A DNA stretch of 6,612 bases from Oscillospiraceae bacterium (GTDB lineage Bacteria; Bacillota; Clostridia; Oscillospirales; Ruminococcaceae). Under the pieces are notes generated by a model. It searched no databases. It was not told the origin of the DNA and saw only the letters and a program-made list of their open reading frames with translations. This document shows, piece after piece, positions 4,001 through 6,612 of this stretch; within the stretch, counting starts at the first letter, position 1, and each line of letters opens with the position of its first letter. The stretch covers positions 1-6,612 of the forward strand of contig JAFXOO010000530.1 of assembly GCA_017528675.1 (NCBI GenBank), given 5' to 3'. The translations under genes were made by a program, and so were the position numbers.

Positions 4001-6449
4001 TACATACAAAGATATCTACAACAACAGACTCCCGAAGGGAATGGTATATTTCCGTGAGCTTCCGCTTGGCACTTATTATCTGCTTGAAACCGCTTATCCG
4101 GAACGGAACGGTGACGGACGCCGCACCTATTATGCGGAGAGTGACCGTGTGTTCAGGCTGATCGTGATGGAGAATAATGATCCGAATTCACCGGAACCCG
4201 TTATCTGGGAGCTCAGCGAGTGGAAACCAACCGAAGACAACAAAACAAATTACGAGGTACTCCCGAAGGATTCGAAGGGGAATTACACTGTTTCTAACCA
4301 GGAAGTAGTGTGTAAGCTGACGGACGCAAACGACACGCTGCTCTATACCGTAGGACATGCGGTTATAGACAATCCTACCTCGTCAGAAGAAACCATAAGA
4401 ATGTTCCCTGCAGTATATGCAACGCTGGAAGAAGGGTTTGCAGCTGCCCAGAACGGGACCTTTGTCTATAAAGACAGAACCCCGGCAAATGTAGATGAAC
4501 TGAAGCTGAAGGTATTAAAGGACTTTACGCTTACCAGTCCGATAAACTACAGCAGTCCGCGCAAACTTACATTTACAACAGCGGAAACAACACGGACGAT
4601 AGATGACCGGTATGTTTTCAGCACTACGCGTACCACGGATACGTCGAGAGCTCTGATTCGCCGCAGCTACAGCGCCGATACTTCTGCAAATGACGGCGCA
4701 CTGATTACACTTTCTGAAGGCGCAGATATGACCCTGCAGAATATTCGGCTTAACGGTCAGAAAACAGCCTATAACGGAAGAGCAATCCATGTGGCAGGCG
4801 GCAGTTCTCTTACGATACAGAGCCATACACAGATTGAGAACTTCAAGCAGGAAGCATCAGGAGCGAGTGCAGGTGAAACTAACCTCAAGGGCGGTGCGAT
4901 CCTGATGGATAACGGCACCACATTGAACATTGACGGCGGCTCGTCGAGATCGGCTGTGTTTGCAGACAATGAAGTGAGCAGTTCCGGCACTCCGGACGGC
5001 GGTGCTGTTGCGATCGGTGAAAACTGTAAAGTGAGCATTTCGAACGCTCAGTTCACCGGAAACAGAACAACATCAGATCCTGCCAATGCAGGACGGGGAG
5101 GTGCGCTTTACACCGCCAGCAATGTTACGATTACGATCACCAACGGAGTGTTCCGAAACAATACTTCCGGTTACGGAAGTGCAGTGTTCGTTGAAAATGG
5201 TGCCACTGCCATAATCGACAGCGGCATCATCACCGGTAATAAAGCCGGTGCGGATAATGGCGGAGCTGTTAATGTCGGCGGACCTTTATCACGGCTCTAC
5301 TTCCAGGGGAACCCGAGAATCTTTGATAACGGCAGTATAACGAACCCCAATGAGCAGCGAAATGTTGTTCTCAGTGTGGATTCCAATGAAATCATCTGGA
5401 CGACAGCTAATGGTCTGACAGGAGGAAAAATCGGAATCTATGTGATCGACGGAGATAACGGAACAATATGGAAAAATCACGGCCTTCCGGGCAAACCGTT
5501 CGGTACATGGCTTAACACAAATAATCTGAATGTGTTTGTGAATGACCGTATGCTTGAGCTCTACGGCGGAAGAAATGAAAATGATGAATCGGATAAGCTG
5601 ATCTACTGGCAGAGCGACGGAATTGATATTTCGTTCATGAAGACAGACGGAAAGGGTGCTGCACTGAGCGGTGCGGAATTCTCCCTCTTCACGGATTTCG
5701 CATGCACAGAGAGTTACGATGACCGGAAAGCGGTATCCGCAAACGGTACATCTGACAGGAATGCAAAGGGCGAGCTTCTTGATAAAGGCACGGTTCTCTT
5801 CGAACGGATTCCGAACGGCATGTACTTTATGAAGGAAACCGGAATTCCTGACGGATACAACAACAGTTACGAAAAGGATGCGAACGGCAATCCGATCCAG
5901 AATATCTACGTTGTGCTGGTCGGAGACAATATGCTTACTGTCAGTACGCCGGAGGTTGCGGCTCTCGGACTTACAGATGAAGCAATTCAGAAACAGACGA
6001 TCCAGGGCGACACGGAACTGAAGTATGCATTCTTCCTGCTGAATTCCGCAGGGAAGGCAAGAATCGATGCGGATATTGCCAAATACGGCATTCTCAACCT
6101 GTCGAATGAGACACATAAAGTTGTGATCCGGAAACGCAATGATAATGCGGACACTCCGACACCGCTGATCGGTGCAGAATTCACGATTCAGCGCAGGGAT
6201 ATGTCCTATATCATCAATGATCCGGCTGCTGCAGATCCGTACAAGTTCACTTCGCTGCAGAACGGCGTTCTGTCAATCGGCCAACTGTCAGATGGATACT
6301 ACTTCCTCCATGAGACGAAGGCACCTGCCGACTACACCCAGACCGGATGGTTTGTTATAAGAGTAGACAGTGATGGGGCAAAGATTTCTGCACTCTATGC
6401 GAATTTTGCAAACATTCCTGAAAATCTGAACAACATTACGTATAACTGA
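3..6449 (+). CDS. Giant beta-helix / SpaA-CnaB repeat surface protein (5'-partial)
   Basis: Seen: one uninterrupted frame from the left edge to TGA at 6447-6449, at least 2148 residues. The 41 codons before the first ATG (126) are open and already contain the protein's repeat motifs (GSTFDHC, then GGAI at 96), and no ribosome binding site precedes that ATG. The true start, and any signal peptide, therefore lie upstream. Three blocks of GGA(I/V/L) repeats alternate with four prealbumin-like domains carrying the K-x-D, L/A-x-GAxF and Y(Y/F)xxET motifs. Known: GGAI/FxxN repeats form right-handed parallel beta-helices, as in chlamydial Pmp proteins and many Bacillota adhesins; SpaA/CnaB domains are stalk modules of Gram-positive pili and adhesins, often locked by Lys-Asn isopeptide bonds. 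Inferred: an extracellular adhesin or stalk. The ligand cannot be read from the sequence. Oddities: it is rich in Cys for a surface protein, and the C-terminus has no LPXTG, hydrophobic segment or basic tail. I do not recognise a named gene. Confidence 0.95.
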   Translation, partial: QDNNGATNSATKLSVIGSTFDHCSSGTNNGSGGAIQCYLPCMVFSGSHFTDCWAGKEGGAINNFFHNKYGDMWPKSSLTVNECSFTRCRAEDRYQADQMQHYGGAINTKVKTVTVTDSTFTECVSTLREGGALHLGGIGSGSTATITGSTFINCMAKTGGGAVMASTETLTVRDSFFYGCQAFGEPASNYKYDNANKKNQNGGGAISHSENSRNSSTQNTTTITNCVFTSDPNGDADAQSCSTATNGGAIWTRAKTVTIEQSTIDGCTANNNGGGIYLSKNGSQNATISGIKNPDGETVKGSISHCQANSGSAVYAEDKATFSGELSVSENTVSDVNSGAIQTVNNGMLYFEGNVKVEKNTCSADTVNDHDVLMQINGNTIINTTNNGLGSEARIGVYVSDPNSAYANHGKEGQPFGTYYDSVAGSNYLDSFFNDRDKELYGYQLSVSDTKIYWGIYVCKITDRDGNTLTRPNGKPAVYQTLSMALDEFTRVTGGDAVYIKMLVENYDIRQTTEISNFPAADITLTTAGPDEDYPYRGTPGTVSTISRNNHDKNQLFKLDNPNTTFRLESITLDGRKDKTDTQGSYRLIEVAQGNLVINRGTTMQYGAASLGGGAIDAAAVAHVTINGVYDTDTKEPTVRFINCTVAGGNKPNGGAIRAYDLTITNNTAEKGKYGTAFIDCSAYNGGAITSLGPNMTVNGVLFDSCHTQSAGGAIYHNNFVADTTTTVKNCAFENCYTDGNNWAHGGAIEARTAVLNVEDCSFKDCQATSDGGAVYHGYVDGNNKPSGNRETTSIKNTSFTGCATSGSDNSYNYGGSVYTQAKTVEVIDSSFMNSTATNYGGALYCQTSVNGSAATISGTKFLNCSTSRSEGNGGAIYTNSKALILQDYTPEGSASPIHTTITSCKAPGYSGAVHMANSGSVLTVKDGTVISNCYAKQGGAIYLPAGVTMNLNDSPEFKENGYTTQSGSIVDAEKGACIYLSQGSRINLSGSPKFSRNILPTEPRITNGGITDFVRQDIYLAGYSSVPAASIYVVGELTGDTIWVWPEQSPHRLPNEQFAKIDAEVTVSDDTLSHLRNSLADNVTHCEYGEYLAGIQLGGDNKNVYWDKMYTISFKKIDNKGVTVPDAVFTLYKDMECTEVVATAKSADGIDDTDAQGNLLPRGTVEFESIRIGAYYMKETTAPESFKKNDATYIVLVGTPYLAPNDDNRYLWEGDGPLNVANAATLVARHTTDAGKYYGIFPLDENNKAVLRANLASNTVGIVNIRNDYQVSFMKVDTEGKELPGAAFTIYTQILDSKGQPAVYEDGYPQLMRWSRDGENYPDPVKSADGTDTYKDIYNNRLPKGMVYFRELPLGTYYLLETAYPERNGDGRRTYYAESDRVFRLIVMENNDPNSPEPVIWELSEWKPTEDNKTNYEVLPKDSKGNYTVSNQEVVCKLTDANDTLLYTVGHAVIDNPTSSEETIRMFPAVYATLEEGFAAAQNGTFVYKDRTPANVDELKLKVLKDFTLTSPINYSSPRKLTFTTAETTRTIDDRYVFSTTRTTDTSRALIRRSYSADTSANDGALITLSEGADMTLQNIRLNGQKTAYNGRAIHVAGGSSLTIQSHTQIENFKQEASGASAGETNLKGGAILMDNGTTLNIDGGSSRSAVFADNEVSSSGTPDGGAVAIGENCKVSISNAQFTGNRTTSDPANAGRGGALYTASNVTITITNGVFRNNTSGYGSAVFVENGATAIIDSGIITGNKAGADNGGAVNVGGPLSRLYFQGNPRIFDNGSITNPNEQRNVVLSVDSNEIIWTTANGLTGGKIGIYVIDGDNGTIWKNHGLPGKPFGTWLNTNNLNVFVNDRMLELYGGRNENDESDKLIYWQSDGIDISFMKTDGKGAALSGAEFSLFTDFACTESYDDRKAVSANGTSDRNAKGELLDKGTVLFERIPNGMYFMKETGIPDGYNNSYEKDANGNPIQNIYVVLVGDNMLTVSTPEVAALGLTDEAIQKQTIQGDTELKYAFFLLNSAGKARIDADIAKYGILNLSNETHKVVIRKRNDNADTPTPLIGAEFTIQRRDMSYIINDPAAADPYKFTSLQNGVLSIGQLSDGYYFLHETKAPADYTQTGWFVIRVDSDGAKISALYANFANIPENLNNITYN
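1047..1364 (+). other. Cap module A (LYFEGN ... IGVYV ... PFGT ... ELYG ... YW)
   Basis: A 106-residue non-repeat module closing beta-helix A. Landmarks in order: LYFEGN (1047-1064), NTIINTTNNGL, RIGVYV (1182-1199), NHGxxGxPFGT, FNDRDKELYG, and KIYW ending at 1364. A 105-residue module at 5295-5609 has the same landmarks in the same order and nearly the same spacing, so this is an intragenic duplication. Position directly after the last rung suggests a C-terminal cap for the helix. It runs straight into the VCKITD lead-in of helix B with no CnaB domain between. I know of similar modules in large Bacillota adhesins but cannot name a family with certainty. Confidence 0.7.
1374..1835 (+). other. 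Lead-in (N-cap) to beta-helix B, opening VCKITDRDGN
   Basis: About 154 residues between the YW of cap A and the first GGAI of helix B. It opens with VCKITDRDGN, then PAVYQTLSMALDEF, ADITLTTA, VSTISR and LESITLDGR. The same order of signatures occurs at 4305-4889 ahead of helix C (VVCKLTD, PAVYATLEEGFAAA, KLTFTTA, LQNIRLNG). The alternation of short beta-strand-like stretches looks like the first irregular rungs of the helix, but they lack GGAI and FxxC. Inferred role: N-terminal cap and first turns of the helix. The homology between the two lead-ins is visible by eye; the structural role is inference. Confidence 0.6.
1836..2960 (+). repeat. Beta-helix B: GGAI...FxxC rungs with alternating lengths
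   Basis: Eleven GGA-type motifs (GGAIDA, GGAIRA, GGAITS, GGAIYH, GGAIEA, GGAVYH, GGSVYT, GGALYC, GGAIYT, SGAVHM, GGAIYL). Seven strict FxxC motifs follow them (FINC, FIDC, FDSC, FENC, FKDC, FTGC, FLNC), plus ITSC and ISNC variants and one FMNS where Cys is lost. Successive GGA-to-GGA distances are 41, 32, 26, 34, 26, 43, 26, 33, 37 and 28 residues, so plain 26-residue rungs alternate with elaborated ones in the middle of the block. Type-1 rungs begin at 2058, 2238 and 2445; the type-2 rungs following them begin at 2136, 2316 and 2523. The last turns, up to about 2960, lose the Cys and read more like NLNDSPEF. This is predicted to be a parallel beta-helix of the same class as helix A. Confidence 0.85.
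2961..3323 (+). other. Cap module B (INLSGSPKF ... DIYL ... LTGDTIWV ... VYW)
   Basis: About 121 residues between the last turn of helix B and CnaB domain 1. It starts INLSGSPKF, continues with RQDIYLAGY, IYVVGELTGDTIWV and LAGIQLGGDNKNVYW, and ends at 3323. It corresponds in position and in part of its pattern (a GN/GS-containing strand, R-x-x-x-L, L-T-G, I-x-V, final YW) to cap modules A and C. It lacks their NHG-PFGT and ELYG segments, so it is a diverged or different subtype. In large Bacillota adhesins, segments like this commonly close a repeat region just before a SpaA-type domain, and that is the order here. Confidence 0.6.
3333..3812 (+). other. SpaA/CnaB-type domain 1 (expanded)
   Basis: About 160 residues. 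The first strand is TISFKKID, with the candidate isopeptide Lys at 3351-3353. Next come DAVFTLY, the turn LPRGTVEFESIRIGAYY, and KETTAPES with the candidate catalytic Glu at 3540-3542. The last strand is GIVNIRN, with the candidate partner Asn at 3804-3806. Known for the family: a Lys in strand A and an Asn or Asp in the last strand form an amide bond assisted by the Glu. This domain is longer than a typical 80-100 residue CnaB because of a segment of about 70 residues between the Glu motif and the last strand (from YIVLVG to YYGIFPLDENN). Domain 3 has a recognisably homologous extra segment. Bond formation is inferred from motifs only. Confidence 0.8.
3813..4304 (+). other. SpaA/CnaB-type domain 2 (expanded)
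   Basis: About 164 residues directly after domain 1. The first strand is VSFMKVD, with the Lys at 3828-3830, then LPGAAFTIY, KSADGTD, LPKGMVYFRELPLGTYYL and LETAYPE with the Glu at 4086-4088. The last strand is YTVSN, with the Asn at 4296-4298. Long insertions lie between strands A and B, and after the Glu motif (an acidic, Pro-rich stretch around ENNDPNSPEPVIWELSEW). Its inter-motif segment does not resemble those of domains 1 and 3, so this is a separate subtype. It is followed without a linker by VVCKLTD, the lead-in of helix C. Confidence 0.75.
4305..4889 (+). other. Lead-in (N-cap) to beta-helix C, opening VVCKLTD
   Basis: About 195 residues from VVCKLTDANDTLLYT to the first GGAI of helix C. 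It contains PAVYATLEEGFAAA, KLKVLKDFTLTSPI, KLTFTTAETTRT, an Arg/Ser/Thr-rich stretch (around RALIRRSYSADTS) and ADMTLQNIRLNGQ. It parallels the lead-in of helix B signature by signature, which shows that the two helix units share an origin. Two or three irregular strand turns (ALITLSEGADMTLQNIRL, AIHVAGGSSLTIQSHTQI) look like early rungs without the GGAI/FxxC signature. Function is inferred from position only. Confidence 0.6.
4890..5294 (+). repeat. Beta-helix C: GGAI...FxxN rungs (Pmp-like)
   Basis: A shorter block with GGAILM, GGAVAI, GGALYT, GSAVFV and GGAVNV. The second motif of each rung is FxxN (FADN, FTGN, FRNN) or ITGN, where helices A and B have FxxC. Three successive rungs have 19 residues from the first Gly to the Phe/Ile position, so there is no alternation of short and long forms. 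GGAI plus FxxN is the signature pair of chlamydial polymorphic membrane proteins and of many other parallel beta-helix surface proteins. Here the surroundings (CnaB domains, Gram-positive ribosome binding site) argue against an autotransporter. The ladder residue and rung length indicate a subfamily different from helices A and B. Confidence 0.8.
5295..5609 (+). other. Cap module C (LYFQGN ... IGIYV ... PFGT ... ELYG ... YW)
   Basis: A 105-residue module that closely follows cap A: LYFQGN (5295-5312), NEIIWTTANGL, KIGIYV (5427-5444), NHGLPGKPFGT, VFVNDRMLELYG and KLIYW ending at 5609. From IG(V/I)YV to YW both copies span the same 61 codons. Unlike cap A, which leads into another helix, this one leads into CnaB domain 3. 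The likely role is the C-terminal cap of helix C. Its conservation, next to the strong divergence of the helices themselves, suggests it is structurally essential or was duplicated more recently. Confidence 0.7.
5622..6113 (+). other. SpaA/CnaB-type domain 3 (expanded, homologous to domain 1)
   Basis: About 164 residues. The first strand is IDISFMKTD, with the Lys at 5640-5642, then LSGAEFSLF, GELLDKGTVLFERIPNGMYF and MKETGIPDGY with the Glu at 5835-5837. The last strand is GILNLSN, with the Asn at 6105-6107. The segment after the Glu motif (YVVLVG ... KYAFFLLNSAGKARIDADIA) matches the equivalent part of domain 1 (YIVLVG ... YYGIFPLDENNKAVLRANLA), so domains 1 and 3 are duplicates that share the same expansion. 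All three residues needed for an intramolecular isopeptide bond appear to be present; the bond itself is inferred. Confidence 0.8.
6114..6446 (+). other. SpaA/CnaB-type domain 4 (compact, C-terminal)
   Basis: About 111 residues, close to the usual CnaB size and without the long insertion of domains 1 and 3. It starts HKVVIRKRN, with the candidate Lys at 6132-6134, followed by LIGAEFTIQ, LSIGQLSDGYYFL and HETKAPADY with the Glu at 6312-6314. It ends LNNITYN at the stop codon. The final residue, Asn (6444-6446), falls where domains 1-3 carry the candidate isopeptide Asn. Nothing follows: no LPXTG, hydrophobic helix or basic tail. As the most C-terminal domain it would normally be the one next to the cell-wall anchor. 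Confidence 0.78.
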
Positions 6450-6456
6450 ATCTGAA

Positions 6457-6502
6457 GGCGGCAGAGAAGCAGTATTTCGATGAGATGCTGCTTCCTGCCG
6501 GC
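6457..6502 (+). terminator. Long imperfect hairpin just after the stop (possible terminator or 3' stabiliser)
   Basis: The left arm 6457-6475 pairs with the right arm 6485-6502 around a 9-base loop. There are 17 pairs in all, including one G-T wobble at 6473/6487, with one G-G mismatch (6458/6501) and one bulged A (6465). The core GGCAG/GAAGCAG pairs with CTGCTTC/CTGCC. It starts 8 bases after the stop codon, as expected for a transcript-end structure. It is followed by CTCTGTTCAGC rather than a clean run of T, so it is not a textbook intrinsic terminator. It may terminate weakly, protect the 3' end of the mRNA, or allow read-through to the next gene. Confidence 0.5.
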
Positions 6503-6537
6503 TCTGTTCAGCATTGTTTGAAACGTATTACTAAGGC

Positions 6538-6550
6538 ACAGGAAACCTGT
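6538..6550 (+). other. Small perfect hairpin ACAGG-AAA-CCTGT
   Basis: A 5-bp stem with a 3-base loop, about 50 bases upstream of the next ribosome binding site. Stems this short often occur by chance. It is recorded because it lies in the leader of the next gene and could affect read-through or stability. A second weak inverted repeat, GTTCT (6561-6565) with AGAAC (6576-6580), follows it. No regulator or ligand can be inferred. Confidence 0.25.
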
Positions 6551-6602
6551 TTATGCGAGGGTTCTTGTGGAAATCAGAACAATCATTCGTAAATAAGGAA
6601 AA

Positions 6603-6612
6603 AAGGAGGTGA
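6603..6612 (+). promoter_or_regulatory. Strong ribosome binding site for a gene starting beyond the window
   Basis: AAGGAGGTGA at the very end matches ten bases of the complement of the 16S rRNA 3' end, a near-maximal Shine-Dalgarno typical of Bacillota. It is preceded by an A-rich stretch (AAATAAGGAAAA). The start codon would be expected just past the right edge. The gene is on the same strand as the giant gene, 153 bases after its stop, so co-transcription is possible. Its product is unknown from this window. Confidence 0.85.

Larger units (their letters stand above)
6450..6602 (+). other. Intergenic region after the giant gene
   Basis: There are 153 bases between the stop codon and the next ribosome binding site. 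A second in-frame TGA follows one codon after the first (TGA ATC TGA). The region holds one long hairpin and one or two small inverted repeats. I found no convincing -35/-10 pair with a sensible distance to the ribosome binding site, and no RNA gene that I recognise. One alternative frame is open through most of it but has no supported start. Confidence 0.6.

Noticed and set aside
3..5294. Chlamydial Pmp-type autotransporter
   Set aside because: GGAI/FxxN motifs are shared, but there is no C-terminal beta-barrel, and the SpaA/CnaB domains and strong Gram-positive ribosome binding site point to Bacillota.
5295..5312. LYFQGN resembling a TEV protease site
   Set aside because: It is the native start of cap C. 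The paralogous cap A has LYFEGN, so the resemblance is coincidental and not a cloning tag.
5289..6116. 275-codon open frame on the minus strand
   Set aside because: It lies wholly antisense to the CnaB-coding part, shows no domain logic (Cys/Ile/Arg-rich translation), and is best explained as a shadow of the codon pattern of the real gene.
6446..6592. Open -1 frame after the stop (48 codons), as a lost C-terminus or a small gene
   Set aside because: There is no slippery site at TATAACTGA. The frame encodes no LPXTG or membrane tail (it has only LLPAGS), its only ATG (6485) lies inside the hairpin without a ribosome binding site, and an open stretch this long is not rare by chance.
6567..6595. 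TTGTGG ... CGTAAA as a promoter for the next gene
   Set aside because: Both boxes match the consensus poorly, and the transcript would begin at or within the ribosome binding site.
6300..6612. Diversity-generating retroelement target (variable gene end followed by a hairpin)
   Set aside because: The C-terminus is a CnaB fold rather than a C-type lectin fold, no template repeat resembling the gene end is present downstream, and no reverse transcriptase is in view.

Overview
The window is almost entirely one giant secreted/surface protein gene, read on the + strand from the left edge (first complete codon at 3) to a TGA at 6447-6449. The 5' end lies outside the window: the frame is open to the edge and already holds repeat motifs before the first ATG at 126. 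At least 2148 residues are visible. The architecture (stacked GGAI-type parallel beta-helix repeats alternating with SpaA/CnaB-type prealbumin-like domains) and a perfect Gram-positive-style Shine-Dalgarno (AAGGAGGTGA, 6603-6612) suggest an anaerobic Bacillota bacterium, probably a gut Clostridia-like or related lineage. The exact taxon cannot be read from this window.

Layout of the protein by nucleotide position: 3-1046 beta-helix A (partial, Cys-ladder type); 1047-1364 cap module A ending in YW; 1374-1835 lead-in to helix B, opening with VCKITD; 1836-2960 beta-helix B (Cys-ladder type); 2961-3323 cap module B ending in YW; 3333-3812 SpaA/CnaB domain 1; 3813-4304 domain 2; 4305-4889 lead-in to helix C, opening with VVCKLTD; 4890-5294 beta-helix C (Asn-ladder type, Pmp-like); 5295-5609 cap module C ending in YW; 5622-6113 SpaA/CnaB domain 3; 6114-6446 domain 4. 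The plan is helix-helix-CnaB-CnaB-helix-CnaB-CnaB. The likely role is a long extracellular stalk or adhesin, with beta-helices as the rod or binding surface and isopeptide-stabilised domains as spacers.

The most interesting signals are inside the protein. Helices A and B are built from two alternating kinds of rung. In seven type-1 rungs the GGA-to-Phe distance is exactly 18 residues; the type-2 rungs between them are longer and variable. Both kinds stack a Cys in an FxxC motif. Helix C has no such alternation and uses FxxN instead. The protein ends on the Asn expected to close the last CnaB domain, with no LPXTG motif, membrane segment or charged tail.

After the stop, 6450-6612 is noncoding as far as can be seen. 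It has a long imperfect hairpin (6457-6502), a small hairpin (6538-6550) and, at the very end, a strong ribosome binding site for a gene that starts beyond the window. No RNA gene, mobile element or CRISPR array was seen.
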